The notes: generated by a model not told the origin, from the sequence alone. Numbered from the stretch's first letter, positions 1-8,574 are shown. The stretch: 51,249 nucleotides of DNA from Methylobacterium symbioticum (GCF_902141845.1 NZ_CABFPH010000037.1:1-51249), one strand, 5' to 3'. Made by a program: numbers and translations.

Positions 1-111
1 CGCCCGGCCCGGCTGTGCACGGCGCGCGCCGCGACCGACCTCGTCGCCGCCGCCCGCACCATCGCCCGCCACCGGCGCTTCCTGCGCCGGCTCGGCGTCG
101 CGCCGTTCTGA
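1..111 (+). CDS. C-terminal end of a probable FUSC-type efflux membrane protein (partial)
   Basis: An open frame enters from the left edge in frame 1 and stops at TGA 109-111, giving the last 36 residues of a protein that ends in an Arg/Ala-rich helical tail (ending GVAPF). Nothing in this tail is diagnostic. The assignment rests on context: the next two genes are a DUF1656 (AaeX-like) protein and a HlyD periplasmic adaptor, and in aaeXAB-type aromatic-acid exporters the third partner is an FUSC/AaeB-family inner membrane protein. The reading frame is certain; the family is inferred from neighbours only. Confidence 0.45.
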   Translation, partial: RPARLCTARAATDLVAAARTIARHRRFLRRLGVAPF

Positions 112-122
112 AGGGGCAACCG

Positions 123-317
123 ATGCACCGGGACATCGCCATCGGCGGCGTGATGATCTCGCCCTTCGTGGCCTACGCGCTGGGCGCCTTCGCGATCCTC
201 GTGGTCCTGCGGCGGCTGTTCAGCCGGATCCGGCTCGGCCGCTACCTCGCCAACCCGCCGCTCGCGGAGGCCGGGCTCTATGTCTGCCTCCTCGCCCTCC
301 TGATCGCGACGCTGTGA
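123..317 (+). CDS. DUF1656 (AaeX-like) small inner-membrane protein
   Basis: The product is 64 residues with two hydrophobic segments (about 12-27 and 46-63) separated by a basic loop (RRLFSRIRLGR). This is the size and layout of DUF1656/AaeX proteins, which accompany HlyD/FUSC efflux systems for hydroxylated aromatic acids and similar compounds; their own role is not well defined. The ATG follows an AAGGGG ribosome site. It starts 11 bases after the upstream gene and its stop overlaps the ATG of the HlyD gene (ATG 317 inside CTGTGATGG), so the three genes form one coupled operon. Confidence 0.8.
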   Translation: MHRDIAIGGVMISPFVAYALGAFAILVVLRRLFSRIRLGRYLANPPLAEAGLYVCLLALLIATL

Positions 318-1315
318 TGGCCGACGCGGACGATCCCCACGCCCCGAACGAGGCGACGGAGCAGGCCTCGAACCCGGCGCCCCACCGCCTCGGCCGCCGC
401 GCGCGGCGGGCCCTGCGCCTCGCCGCGACCGCCCTGGTCCTGCTCGTCGCGCTGGCGGCGGCGGCCACGGTCTGGCGCTTCTACGTCGCCGCGCCCTGGA
501 CCCGCGACGGGCGTGTGCGCGTGCAGGTGGCGGGCGTCGCGCCCCAGGTCTCCGGCCAGATCGTGGACCTCAAGATCGCGGACAACCAGACGGTCAAGCG
601 GGGCGACATCCTCTACGTCATCGAGGCGTTCGACTTCGAGGTGGCGGTGACCCAGGCCGAGGCCGAGGTGAAGAACCGCGAGGCCGACCTGCAGGTGAAG
701 CAGGCCCAGTCGGTGCGGCGGCAGGAGCTCTCCACCGTCTCGACCTCGGTGGAGGAGAAGCAGCAATTCGCCGGCACCGCCAAGATCGCCGAGGCGGCGC
801 TGGAGACGGCCAAGGCCCAGCTCGCCCAGGCCCGGGTCAACCTGCAGCGCACCACGGTGCGCGCGCCGGTGAACGGGCGCGTCACCAACCTGCTCCTGCG
901 CGTCGGGGACTACGCCAGCCAGGGCAGCGTCAACGTCCGGGTGATCGACACCGATTCCTTCTGGATCGACGGCTATTTCGAGGAGACCAAGATGGCCGCG
1001 ATCCGGGTGGGCGACCCGGCCGAGATGGCCCTGATGGGCTACGACGCGCCCCTGCGCGGCACGGTGGAGAGCATCACCCTCGGCATCGCGACCGCGAATG
1101 CCGCGCCGAGCACGCAGGGGCTGCCCAATGTCGACCCGGTCTATACCTGGGTGCGCCTCGCCCAGCGCGTGCCCGTGCGCATCCGCATCGACCACGTGCC
1201 GGACGGCGTGCCGCTGGTGGCCGGCATGACCGCCACCGTGGTGGTGAACCGGGGCACCACGGCGGGTCCGGGCTGGTTCGCGGACCTGCGCCGCAGCGTC
1301 ACCGGCGCGCCCTGA
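317..1315 (+). CDS. HlyD-family periplasmic adaptor subunit of an efflux pump (AaeA/EmrA-like)
   Basis: This 332-residue membrane-fusion protein has a cytoplasmic start of about 30 residues, one N-terminal transmembrane helix (about 36-57), a biotinyl-lipoyl-like half domain (VSGQIVDLKIADNQTVKRGD region), an Ala/Gln/Glu-rich coiled-coil hairpin (about 110-180), the second lipoyl half (RTTVRAPVNGRV) and a beta-barrel with DSFWIDGYFEETKM. It would link an inner-membrane transporter to the outer membrane or periplasm. ATG 317 overlaps the preceding stop; a GTG three bases upstream at 314 is possible but less likely. It is the last gene of the operon. The substrate cannot be read from the sequence; aromatic acids are the usual guess for this arrangement. 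Confidence 0.88.
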   Translation: MADADDPHAPNEATEQASNPAPHRLGRRARRALRLAATALVLLVALAAAATVWRFYVAAPWTRDGRVRVQVAGVAPQVSGQIVDLKIADNQTVKRGDILYVIEAFDFEVAVTQAEAEVKNREADLQVKQAQSVRRQELSTVSTSVEEKQQFAGTAKIAEAALETAKAQLAQARVNLQRTTVRAPVNGRVTNLLLRVGDYASQGSVNVRVIDTDSFWIDGYFEETKMAAIRVGDPAEMALMGYDAPLRGTVESITLGIATANAAPSTQGLPNVDPVYTWVRLAQRVPVRIRIDHVPDGVPLVAGMTATVVVNRGTTAGPGWFADLRRSVTGAP

Positions 1316-2121
1316 GCGGATCCAGGCGCTATTCCGCGCTGCAACCTGAGCGGGTGTAAATTTAGGAATGCAATCGTCCGCGCGGCGGCCAAGCTCTCGA
1401 ATTTCGAATACTCCGCCAGGGGGCGCATTTTTCGGGTTGACGGCAAAACAATACGGACGCAGTCTCTCTGCGTGCTTCGCGAAGGGAGGCACAAACGGCC
1501 CAGAGGCAGCGTGCGGAGCGCGATAATCTGGCACGATGACTTATGGTCGAAGCTGAGGAGACAGGCATGACTCCACCCCAGCAGCACGCCGTAACGACCA
1601 CTTCCGGAACAGCCCGGCCGGAAGCCTAGCGGCACTTCACGCGGACAACCCGACGGAGACGACTCCAGGGGCGCAGAAGCGGCCTGAACGGCGCGACTTC
1701 GAACACGCGAAATGCCCCACCTCAAGCCGTCTCCGGCGCGGTTCTTTGGCCGCCACGCGCGGCGCCCATACCCTCGGACGGTCCAGCCCGCCGACGGCCT
1801 CGGGAGAGGTCGCGCGCGGGATGAACCCATGTCTGCTTCCCTCACAGCGCGACGATTCATCCCGCGCCCGGATCCCGATTCCGGGGCGCGTGGCAGCGCG
1901 TGTCCGGGGGGCGGGTTTGCGCACCGCGATATGAAGTCCACTTTTATATCGTGCACGAGGTAATCACGAAAAATTTGGGAGGATCCGGCAATTTAGTGCT
2001 TGAAGCGCATCCCGGAATGGCCGATATCTGCGCGGCGCCCGAAAACAGGTGCGCCATCAACGTCTTAGGGTTCCCTTATGGTTACCCGGACGGGGATGAC
2101 CCGAAGTCTAGGAGAAACACC
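1316..2121. other. Long gene-poor leader region upstream of pqqA
   Basis: These 806 bases contain no convincing long gene. They are less GC-rich than the neighbours in places. Visible items are a 20-codon ORF with a good ribosome site (1567-1629), an AT-rich stretch with a broken palindrome around 1927-1954 (GCACCGCGATAT and ATATCGTGC), and an AT-rich stretch at 1963-1995. The pqqA message presumably starts within the last few hundred bases. Open frames on the minus strand here have no ribosome site or domain signal and look like chance. Confidence 0.5.
1567..1629 (+). CDS. Possible 20-residue leader peptide or small protein
   Basis: An ATG preceded by GAGGAG with a normal spacing (GCTGAGGAGACAGGC) opens a 20-codon frame, MTPPQQHAVTTTSGTARPEA, ending in TAG. 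It has no Glu-x3-Tyr pair, so it is not a second PqqA. No family is recognised. It could be a regulatory leader ORF or a chance frame; only the ribosome site argues for it. Confidence 0.3.
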   Translation: MTPPQQHAVTTTSGTARPEA

Positions 2122-2211
2122 ATGAAGTGGGCTGCCCCGGTCGTGTCCGAGATCTGCGTCGGCATGGAAGTCACCTCGTACGAGTCCGCCGAGATCGACA
2201 CCTTCAACTGA
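2122..2211 (+). CDS. pqqA: PQQ precursor peptide PqqA
   Basis: This 29-residue peptide is the substrate from which pyrroloquinoline quinone is built. The invariant Glu16 and Tyr20 are present in the EVTSY motif; PqqE links their side chains and the pair is later cut out. ATG 2122 follows an AGGAGAAACACC ribosome site. It begins the operon pqqA-pqqB-pqqCD-pqqE and is separated from pqqB by 45 bases that can form a weak hairpin, which fits the common pattern that the short pqqA message is more abundant than the full transcript. Confidence 0.97.
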   Translation: MKWAAPVVSEICVGMEVTSYESAEIDTFN

Positions 2212-2228
2212 GGTGTTGCGCCGAGCCG

Positions 2229-2256
2229 GGGGTTGCAGGCTGCCAGGGGCGAACCC
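2229..2256 (+). promoter_or_regulatory. Imperfect hairpin between pqqA and pqqB, ending at the pqqB start codon
   Basis: GGGGTTGC (2229-2236) can pair with GCGAACCC (2249-2256) with one bulge, leaving a 12-base loop. The right arm abuts the pqqB ATG, so folding would affect pqqB initiation or stabilise the 3' end of a pqqA-only message. It is short and imperfect, so this is tentative. Confidence 0.35.
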
Positions 2257-3156
2257 ATGCGCGTCGTGATCCTCGGTTCGGCTGCCGGCGGCGGCCTTCC
2301 CCAGTGGAATTGCCGCTGCCCCATCTGCGAGACCGCCCGGCGCGAGCCGGGCCGCGTCCGGCCCCGCACCCAGTCGAGCATCGCCGTCTCCGCGAACGGG
2401 GCGGACTGGCTCCTGGTGAACGCCTCGCCGGATATCCGCCAGCAGCTCTTCGACACGCCCGCCCTGCACCCGCGCGAGGGCCTGCGCCACTCGCCGATCA
2501 AGGCCGTGCTGCTCACCAACGGCGACGTGGACCACGTCGCCGGCCTGCTGACCCTGCGCGAGGGCCAGCCCTTCACCCTCTACGGGACCAGCGGCATCCT
2601 CGATTCGGTCAACGCCAACCGCGTCTTCGACGTGATGGCCGCCGACGTGGTGGCGCGCGAGCCCATCGCTCTGGAGCGCCGCTTCGAGCCGCTGCCCGGC
2701 CTCGCCGTCACCCTGTTCCCCGTGCCCGGCAAGGTGCCGCTCTGGCTCGAGGACGAGACGATGCAGATCGGCGCCGAGACCGAGACCACGGTCGGCGCGA
2801 TGATCGAGGCCGGCGGGCGCCGCCTCGCCTACGTGCCGGGCTGCGCGCAGGTCACCGACAAGCTGAAGGGGCAGCTCGCGGGCGCCGACGCGCTGCTCTT
2901 CGACGGCACGGTCTATTACGACGACGACATGATCCGCGCCGGCGTCGGGGTGAAGACCGGCTGGCGCATGGGCCACGTGCCGATGCGCGGCGAGAACGGC
3001 TCGGTGGACGCCCTCCGCGACGTGGCCGTCGGCCGCCGGGTCTTCGTCCACATCAACAACACCAACCCGGTCCTGATCGAGGATTCGCCCGAGCGCGCCG
3101 AGATCGAGGCGGCGGGCTGGACCGTCGGCCATGACGGGCTGGCGCTGAGCCTCTAG
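2257..3156 (+). CDS. pqqB: PQQ biosynthesis protein PqqB
   Basis: A 299-residue metallo-beta-lactamase-fold protein. Characteristic segments are the N-terminal VVILGSAAGGG, the Cys motif NCRCPIC (about 24-30) and the metal-site segment LTNGDVDHVAG. PqqB is proposed to hydroxylate the tyrosine part of the crosslinked Glu-Tyr intermediate before PqqC acts. ATG 2257 is chosen because it gives the standard length and N-terminus; the frame is open further upstream, with a TTG at 2233, but nothing supports that start. It is followed by 217 bases before pqqCD. Confidence 0.96.
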   Translation: MRVVILGSAAGGGLPQWNCRCPICETARREPGRVRPRTQSSIAVSANGADWLLVNASPDIRQQLFDTPALHPREGLRHSPIKAVLLTNGDVDHVAGLLTLREGQPFTLYGTSGILDSVNANRVFDVMAADVVAREPIALERRFEPLPGLAVTLFPVPGKVPLWLEDETMQIGAETETTVGAMIEAGGRRLAYVPGCAQVTDKLKGQLAGADALLFDGTVYYDDDMIRAGVGVKTGWRMGHVPMRGENGSVDALRDVAVGRRVFVHINNTNPVLIEDSPERAEIEAAGWTVGHDGLALSL

Positions 3157-3373
3157 GGCGCGGGGCCATGCGCTGGATCAAGGATACGAGACCGGCCGCC
3201 GGCCTATCGTGATCCGGCACCGGTGCGGGAGCCGGCCTGCGGCCCTGGGCCCGGGTGGCATTCGGCCCGGGGCGAACCTATCTCAGTCGGATCCGCTGGC
3301 CGTGCCCGGCACGCGTTCCGGCCAAGACCGACCCGACACAACGCGAACCGGACAACGGACGCACGGAAACGCC

Positions 3374-4456
3374 ATGAACGCAGCCTTCCCCACGCCCGGA
3401 ACCGATGCCAGCCAGCGCCTTCTGAGCCCGGAGGAGCTGGAGGCGGCGCTCCGCGACATCGGCGCCCGCCGCTACCACAACCTGCACCCGTTCCACCGCC
3501 TCCTGCACGACGGCAAGCTGAGCAAGGACCAGGTCCGCGCCTGGGCGCTCAACCGCTACTATTACCAGGCCATGATCCCGGTGAAGGACGCGGCGCTGCT
3601 CGCCCGCCTGCCGGATGCGGCGCTCCGCCGGATCTGGCGCCAGCGCATCGTCGACCATGACGGCGATCACGAGGGCGACGGCGGCATCGAGCGCTGGCTG
3701 AAGCTCGCCGAGGGGGTCGGCTTCGCGCGCGACTACGTGCTCTCGACCAAGGGCATCCTGTCGGCGACACGCTTCTCGGTGGATGCCTACGTGCATTTCG
3801 TCTCGGAGCGCAGCCTGCTCGAGGCGATCGCCTCCTCGCTGACCGAGATGTTCTCGCCGACCATCATCTCCGAGCGCGTCGCCGGGATGCTGAAGAACTA
3901 CGACTTCATCACCAAGGAGACGCTGGCCTATTTCGACAAGCGCCTGACCCAGGCCCCGCGCGACGCCGATTTCGCCCTCGACTACGTCAAGCGCCACGCC
4001 ACCACGCCGGAGTTGCAGCGGGCGGCGATGGACGCCCTGACCTTCAAGTGCACCGTGCTGTGGACTCAGCTCGACGCGCTGTATTTCGCCTATGTCGCCC
4101 CCGGCATGATCCCGCCGGACGCGTGGCAGCCGGGCGAGGGCCTGGTGGCCGAGCCGGCCGCGCCGACGACCGGGCCTGCCGGCGCGCTCCAGGCGAGCGA
4201 CGTGCCGCGCCTGCCCCGGGGCGTGCGCATGCGCTTCGACCAGGCCCGCGACAAGCACGTGCTGCTCGCCCCCGAGCGCACCTTCGACCTCGACGACAAT
4301 GCGGTGGCGGTGCTCTCGCTGGTCGATGGCGCCCGCAGCGTCGCGCAGATCGCGCAGGCGCTCGCCGAGACCTACGCGGCCGACGCCGCGGTGATCGAGG
4401 CCGATATCCTGGTGATGCTCACCGATCTCGCACAGAAGAGGGTCCTGGAGCGATGA
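3374..4456 (+). CDS. pqqCD: Fused PQQ synthase PqqC and peptide chaperone PqqD
   Basis: This 360-residue protein joins two pathway components. Residues about 20-250 are PqqC, a cofactor-free oxidase of heme-oxygenase fold that carries out the last ring closure and oxidation to [19 protein letters not shown] and [12 protein letters not shown] are typical. After a Pro/Ala-rich linker (about 255-270), residues about 275-360 are PqqD, the chaperone that binds PqqA and presents it to PqqE. The fusion is known from Methylobacterium. The start MNAAFPTPG (ATG 3374) fits family length; GTG codons upstream are unlikely. The stop overlaps pqqE by ATGA. Confidence 0.96.
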   Translation: MNAAFPTPGTDASQRLLSPEELEAALRDIGARRYHNLHPFHRLLHDGKLSKDQVRAWALNRYYYQAMIPVKDAALLARLPDAALRRIWRQRIVDHDGDHEGDGGIERWLKLAEGVGFARDYVLSTKGILSATRFSVDAYVHFVSERSLLEAIASSLTEMFSPTIISERVAGMLKNYDFITKETLAYFDKRLTQAPRDADFALDYVKRHATTPELQRAAMDALTFKCTVLWTQLDALYFAYVAPGMIPPDAWQPGEGLVAEPAAPTTGPAGALQASDVPRLPRGVRMRFDQARDKHVLLAPERTFDLDDNAVAVLSLVDGARSVAQIAQALAETYAADAAVIEADILVMLTDLAQKRVLER

Positions 4457-5598
4457 ACGCCGTCACGCCGCAGCGGACGGCCGCCCCGGCCCCCGTCGGG
4501 CTGCTGGCGGAACTGACGCACCGCTGCCCCCTGCGCTGCCCCTACTGCTCGAACCCGCTGGAACTCGACCGGCGCTCGAAGGAACTCGACACGGCGACCT
4601 GGCAACGGGTCCTGACCGAGGCCGCCGAACTCGGCGTGCTGCACGTCCACCTCTCGGGCGGCGAGCCGACCGCGCGCCAGGACATCGTCGAGATCACGGA
4701 GACCTGCGCCAAGCTCGGGCTCTACTCGAACCTGATCACCTCCGGCGTCGGCGGCGCGCTCGACAAGCTCCAGGCGCTCTACGATGTCGGGCTCGACCAC
4801 GTGCAGCTCTCGGTGCAGGGGGTCGACGCGCAGAACGCCGAGAAGATCGGCGGCCTGAAGAACGCCCAGCCGCAGAAGATGGCCTTCGCCGAGAAGGTGG
4901 TCGCGCTCGGCCTGCCCCTGACCCTGAACTCGGTGATCCACCGCGGCAACATCCACGAGGTCGAGGGCTTCATCGACCTCGCCGTGACGATGGGCGCCAA
5001 GCGGCTGGAGGTGGCCCATACGCAGTATTACGGCTGGGCCTACGTCAACCGCGCCGCCCTGATGCCGAACAAGGCCGAGGTCGACCGCTCGATCCGCATC
5101 GTGGAGGCCGCGCGCGAGCGCCTGAAGGGTCAGCTCGTCATCGACCTCGTGGTGCCCGACTACTACGCCAAGTATCCGAAGGCCTGCGCCGGCGGCTGGG
5201 GCCGCAAGCTGATGAACGTCACGCCCCAGGGCAAGGTGCTGCCCTGCCACGCGGCCGAGACGATCCCGAACCTGGAATTCTGGTACGTCACCGAGCATTC
5301 GCTGAGCGACATCTGGACGAACGCGCCGGCCTTCACCGCCTATCGCGGCACCGACTGGATGCAGGAGCCCTGCCGCTCCTGCGACCGGCGCGAGAAGGAT
5401 TGGGGCGGCTGCCGCTGCCAGGCGCTGGCGCTGGCGGGCGACGCGGCGGCCACCGACCCGGCCTGTTCGCTCTCCCCGCTCCATGCCAAGGTGCGCGCGC
5501 TCGCCGCCGAGGAGGCGGCCGAGAACCCGCCCGACTACGTCTACCGGACGATCGGCAGCAACGTCCGGTCGCCGCTCAAGGAGGAAATCCCGCTGTGA
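4453..5598 (+). CDS. pqqE: PqqA peptide cyclase PqqE (radical SAM)
   Basis: A 381-residue radical SAM/SPASM enzyme that forms the carbon-carbon bond between Glu and Tyr of PqqA. The SAM cluster motif CPLRCPYC places Cys25, Cys29 and Cys32. A GGEP motif follows (HLSGGEP). The C-terminal SPASM region has the cysteines expected for auxiliary iron-sulfur clusters: [29 protein letters not shown] and a later DPACS. ATG 4453 overlaps the pqqCD stop. The pqqE stop itself overlaps the GTG start of the next gene, tying that unknown gene to PQQ synthesis. Confidence 0.97.
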   Translation: MNAVTPQRTAAPAPVGLLAELTHRCPLRCPYCSNPLELDRRSKELDTATWQRVLTEAAELGVLHVHLSGGEPTARQDIVEITETCAKLGLYSNLITSGVGGALDKLQALYDVGLDHVQLSVQGVDAQNAEKIGGLKNAQPQKMAFAEKVVALGLPLTLNSVIHRGNIHEVEGFIDLAVTMGAKRLEVAHTQYYGWAYVNRAALMPNKAEVDRSIRIVEAARERLKGQLVIDLVVPDYYAKYPKACAGGWGRKLMNVTPQGKVLPCHAAETIPNLEFWYVTEHSLSDIWTNAPAFTAYRGTDWMQEPCRSCDRREKDWGGCRCQALALAGDAAATDPACSLSPLHAKVRALAAEEAAENPPDYVYRTIGSNVRSPLKEEIPL

Positions 5599-6299
5599 AG
5601 TTTCTTGTGACGACGGCCCTCGCGCTCGGTCTCGTCGCGGTGCCGGTGCTCGGGATGGCCCAGGACGCGCCCGCCCCCACGAAGGTGAACGCCGCCGCGC
5701 CGAACGCCTCGGACCTGCTGTTCGAGGCGCCGCAGATGAAGAACGTGACGCCGGGCTCGACCATCACCTACGATTATCTGCGCCGCTCGGGGATCGCCAA
5801 GGGCCCCTACGGGCCGCCGATGACCGACACCATCGTGTTCACCGTGGACGCGGCCAAGGTGCCGGATGCGCGCAACATCCGCGTCACCATGTTCTCCGGC
5901 TTCAACCGCGTGCCCGCCGGCCCCTTCGAGGACATGCCGGGCAACCCCGTGATCTCGCTCTTCCTCGAGAACCATCTGCGCGGCCTCGCCAAGCTGCTCG
6001 AGGCGAACCCGCGCTACCTGAAGAACGCCATCCGCAAGGGCCTGCGCGACAAGGCCGTGGTGACGCCGATCAAGGTGACCTTCCAGGGCCGCGAGGTCGA
6101 TGGCTGGCGCGTCGAGACCAAGCCCTTCGAGGGCGACGCCATGACCGAGCGCATGCGCGGCATGGCCAACATGACCTACACCTTCGTCACCGCGCCGGAC
6201 GTGCCCGGCGAGATCGTCTCGATCGAGGCGCAGTCCAAGACGCCGGACGGCGGCGAACTCCTGGAGGAGAAGCTGAGCTATGAGCAGAAGGCGGGTTGA
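5595..6299 (+). CDS. Uncharacterised secreted protein translationally coupled to pqqE
   Basis: A 234-residue protein with a clear signal peptide ([20 protein letters not shown], cleavage probably near AQD). The mature part starts with a segment reading [12 protein letters not shown], then beta-rich sequence, a helical segment with [14 protein letters not shown] and [15 protein letters not shown], and a C-terminal beta region. No catalytic motif or cysteine is visible. It starts at GTG 5595, which overlaps the pqqE stop and follows GAGGA. Similar proteins occur, as I recall, near PQQ-dependent alcohol dehydrogenases in other Hyphomicrobiales, but no function is established. Coupling to pqqE suggests a periplasmic role linked to PQQ or to methanol dehydrogenase. 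Confidence 0.85.
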   Translation: MKFLVTTALALGLVAVPVLGMAQDAPAPTKVNAAAPNASDLLFEAPQMKNVTPGSTITYDYLRRSGIAKGPYGPPMTDTIVFTVDAAKVPDARNIRVTMFSGFNRVPAGPFEDMPGNPVISLFLENHLRGLAKLLEANPRYLKNAIRKGLRDKAVVTPIKVTFQGREVDGWRVETKPFEGDAMTERMRGMANMTYTFVTAPDVPGEIVSIEAQSKTPDGGELLEEKLSYEQKAG

Positions 6300-6642
6300 G
6301 GCGGCGGCGCTCGCCGCCCTGGCGCTGGCGGGGCTGACGTTCGGAGCCCGGGCCGCCGAGGAGAACGACTACCCGACCGACGCGCGCGTGGACTACGTCT
6401 TCGCCTGCATGGCGGCCAACGGCCAGACTCGCGAGAACATGCAGAAATGCGCGTGCTCGCTCGATCAGCTCGCCGCGATCCTGCCTTACGACAAATACGT
6501 CCAGGCGAGCACGATCCTGTCCATGCGCCAGGGCATCGGCCAGCGCTCGAACGAGTTCCGACAGACCAAGATCTTCGACGACAAGGTCGCGGATTTGCGC
6601 CGCGCCCAGGCCGAGGCGGAGATCCGCTGCTACCGGGGCTGA
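6280..6642 (+). CDS. Small secreted four-cysteine protein at the end of the pqq operon
   Basis: A 120-residue protein with a signal peptide (about 1-25, ending GARAA). The mature part is helical and has four cysteines: FACM, KCACS and the C-terminal RCY, which could make two disulfides or bind a ligand. There is no CxxCH haem motif, so it is not a c-type cytochrome. ATG 6280 lies 20 bases inside the previous gene in another frame, so the two are coupled. No named family is recognised. Its place after pqqE and next to the xox genes points to periplasmic methanol oxidation. Confidence 0.82.
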   Translation: MSRRRVEAAALAALALAGLTFGARAAEENDYPTDARVDYVFACMAANGQTRENMQKCACSLDQLAAILPYDKYVQASTILSMRQGIGQRSNEFRQTKIFDDKVADLRRAQAEAEIRCYRG

Positions 6643-6670
6643 CTTGGCACTTCGCTGACTTGGCACTTCG
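6639..6670 (+). repeat. Perfect 16-bp tandem duplication at a gene end
   Basis: CTGACTTGGCACTTCG occurs twice head to tail (6639-6654 and 6655-6670). The first copy contains the TGA stop of the preceding gene. It looks like a recent slippage duplication and does not change the coding sequence. Confidence 0.85.
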
Positions 6671-6891
6671 CGGCCGGCCCTCCCATTCGCTGACCTCATC
6701 CTGAGGCGGCGATGCGTCAGCATCGCCCTCGAAGGATGAGGCGGAGGATGAGATGCGCGACGCAGACAGGCTCCGGATCCGTGCCGGCTGTCTCTGCCGC
6801 TTCCGCACCCAGAACCGCCGAGCGGGGGCTGTTGCGCGGGCTAACGGATTCGGCCAAACCCGAGCCGTCGACAGCCAGAGATCTCCCGCGC
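6643..6891. other. Intergenic stretch before folP
   Basis: After the tandem 16-mer and the REP-like hairpin, 6742-6891 holds no separate gene. The folP frame is open back to 6712, but the segment before GTG 6892 is low-complexity Arg/Ser-rich sequence absent from the FolP family. Confidence 0.5.
6694..6741. repeat. REP-like palindromic element
   Basis: CCTCATCCT (6694-6702) pairs with AGGATGAGG (6733-6741); an inner GCGATGC/GCATCGC stem (6709-6715, 6720-6726) caps the structure. The central motif CCTGAGG...CCTCGAAGGATG resembles the scattered REP elements of Methylobacterium and relatives. A related degraded copy lies at about 22058-22098. Confidence 0.7.
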
Positions 6892-7734
6892 GTGAGCCCG
6901 TCTCCGTCCTCCCTCGCCCGCCTGCTGCCCGATCTCGGGCGGCGCACGCTGGTGATGGGCATCCTCAACGTCACCCCCGATTCCTTCTCGGATGGCGGCC
7001 TGTTCCGGGGCGAGGCGGAGGCCCGCGCCCAGGCCGGGACGCTGGTGGCCGAGGGCGCCGCGATCCTCGACATCGGCGGGGAATCGACGCGGCCCGGGCA
7101 CACGCCCGTGCCGGCCGAGGAGGAGCAGGCCCGCGTCCTGCCCGTCATCCGGGCGCTGGCGCCCCAGCTCGCGGTGCCGATCTCGATCGACACCTACAAG
7201 GCCTCGACCGCGAAGGTCGCGCTGGAGGCGGGCGCGCGCATCGTCAACGATGTCTGGGGTCTGCAGCGCGAGCCCGACATCGCCCGGGTCGCCGCGGCGC
7301 ACGGGGCGCCGGTGATCGTCATGCACAACCGCGAGACGATCGACCCGGCGATCGACATCGTCGCGGACATGCTGCGCTTCTTCGAACGCTCCCTCGCCAT
7401 CGCCCGCGCCGCCGGCATCCCGGATGCCGACATCGTGCTCGATCCGGGCGTCGGCTTCGGCAAGAGCTGGGAGCAGCATCTCGACGCGCTCCGCCGCATC
7501 CCCGAGATCAAGGCCCTCGGCTTCCCGCTGCTCGTCGGCGTCTCGCGCAAATCCCTGCTCGGGCGCCTGCACGACCGCGAGACCAAGCCCGCCGACCGGC
7601 TCTACGGCTCGCTTTCGGCCCACGCGCTCGCCGCGACGCTCGGCGCCGATATCGTGCGCGTCCACGACGTCGGCGCCCATGTGGACGCCATGCGCGTGGT
7701 CGATGCGGTGATGCGGCCGGAGACGCGCGCGTGA
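6892..7734 (+). CDS. folP: Dihydropteroate synthase
   Basis: A 280-residue TIM-barrel enzyme that condenses p-aminobenzoate with hydroxymethyl-dihydropterin diphosphate in folate synthesis. Signatures are ILNVTPDSFSDGG near residue 25, DIGGESTRPG, ISIDTYK, NDVWG and the C-terminal RVHDVGAHVDAM. GTG 6892 (VSPSPSSLARLL) gives a normal length; the frame is open upstream but that part does not look like family sequence. The stop overlaps the folB GTG, and folB overlaps folK, so folP-folB-folK is one coupled operon. Confidence 0.93.
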   Translation: MSPSPSSLARLLPDLGRRTLVMGILNVTPDSFSDGGLFRGEAEARAQAGTLVAEGAAILDIGGESTRPGHTPVPAEEEQARVLPVIRALAPQLAVPISIDTYKASTAKVALEAGARIVNDVWGLQREPDIARVAAAHGAPVIVMHNRETIDPAIDIVADMLRFFERSLAIARAAGIPDADIVLDPGVGFGKSWEQHLDALRRIPEIKALGFPLLVGVSRKSLLGRLHDRETKPADRLYGSLSAHALAATLGADIVRVHDVGAHVDAMRVVDAVMRPETRA

Positions 7735-8096
7735 GCGACCATATCCGCGTCCACCGCATCGCGGTCTTCGCCCGGCACGGCCTGCTGGAGGAGGAGGCGC
7801 GGCTCGGCCAGCGCTTCTACATCTCGCTGGACGCCGTGCTCGACCTCGCCGCGGCCGGCCGCGCCGACGACGTCGCCGAGACGGTGAGCTATGCCGACCT
7901 CACCGAGATCGCGGTCGGCATCGCCACGGAGCGCCGCTTCAAGCTGATCGAGGCGCTGGCCGAGGCGATCGCCGCCGAGATCCTGGCGCGGTTCGCACGC
8001 ATCCGCACGATCACGGTCGCGGTGGACAAGCCGAGCGCGCCGGTCCCCGCCATCCTCGACGGTGTCACCGTCGCGATCACCCGGGGACGCGCGTGA
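7731..8096 (+). CDS. folB: Dihydroneopterin aldolase
   Basis: A 121-residue FolB. It converts dihydroneopterin to hydroxymethyl-dihydropterin and glycolaldehyde. The family features are the N-terminal VFARHGLLEEEARLGQRF and VSYADLTEIA, with the Lys in the last strand (VAVDKPSAPVP). GTG 7731 overlaps the folP stop (GTGA) and its own stop overlaps folK in the same way. The gene supplies the middle step between the two neighbours. Confidence 0.93.
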   Translation: MSDHIRVHRIAVFARHGLLEEEARLGQRFYISLDAVLDLAAAGRADDVAETVSYADLTEIAVGIATERRFKLIEALAEAIAAEILARFARIRTITVAVDKPSAPVPAILDGVTVAITRGRA

Positions 8097-8566
8097 CCCA
8101 GGCCTATCTCGGGCTCGGCAGCAATATCGGCGACAAGGCCGCGATGCTCGACGCGGCGGTGGCGGGGCTCGGCGCCCGGCCCGGAATCCGCATCACGGCG
8201 CGCTCGCGCAACTATCGCACGCCGCCCTGGGGCGACACCGACCAGGACTGGTTCCTGAACGGGGCGCTCGCCGTCGAGACCGACCTCGACCCGCACGGGC
8301 TCCTCGACGCCTGCCTCGCCGTCGAGACCGATCTCGGCCGGGTGCGCGAGCGCCGCTGGGGCCCGCGCGTCATCGACATCGACGTGCTGTCCTATGCGGG
8401 CGCGACGGTGGAGGACGAGCGCCTGATCCTGCCGCACCGCTTCGTGCGCCAGCGCGCCTTCGTGCTGGTGCCGCTCGCCGAGATCGCCCCGGACCTCGCG
8501 ATCGGCGGCGAGACGGTGACCGCAGCGCTGGCCAAGCTCGACGCCGGCGGCATCGAGCCGGTGTAA
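8093..8566 (+). CDS. folK: Hydroxymethyl-dihydropterin pyrophosphokinase
   Basis: A 157-residue HPPK that activates hydroxymethyl-dihydropterin with ATP for FolP. Recognisable segments are AYLGLGSNIGDK at the N-terminus, YRTPPWG, and the signature WGPRVIDIDVL, whose aspartates bind magnesium-ATP. GTG 8093 overlaps the folB stop. It ends the folPBK operon and is convergent with xoxJ. Confidence 0.94.
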   Translation: MTQAYLGLGSNIGDKAAMLDAAVAGLGARPGIRITARSRNYRTPPWGDTDQDWFLNGALAVETDLDPHGLLDACLAVETDLGRVRERRWGPRVIDIDVLSYAGATVEDERLILPHRFVRQRAFVLVPLAEIAPDLAIGGETVTAALAKLDAGGIEPV

Positions 8567-8574
8567 CGGGGATC

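Noticed and set aside
1567..1629. The 20-codon ORF as a second pqqA
   Set aside because: It lacks the essential Glu and Tyr spaced by three residues.
3209..3373. An upstream extension of pqqCD to about 3209
   Set aside because: The extra 55 residues are Pro/Gly/Arg-rich and not found in PqqC; ATG 3374 gives the known N-terminus.
6280..6642. The small four-cysteine protein as a c-type cytochrome
   Set aside because: There is no CxxCH; the cysteines are in FACM, KCACS and RCY.
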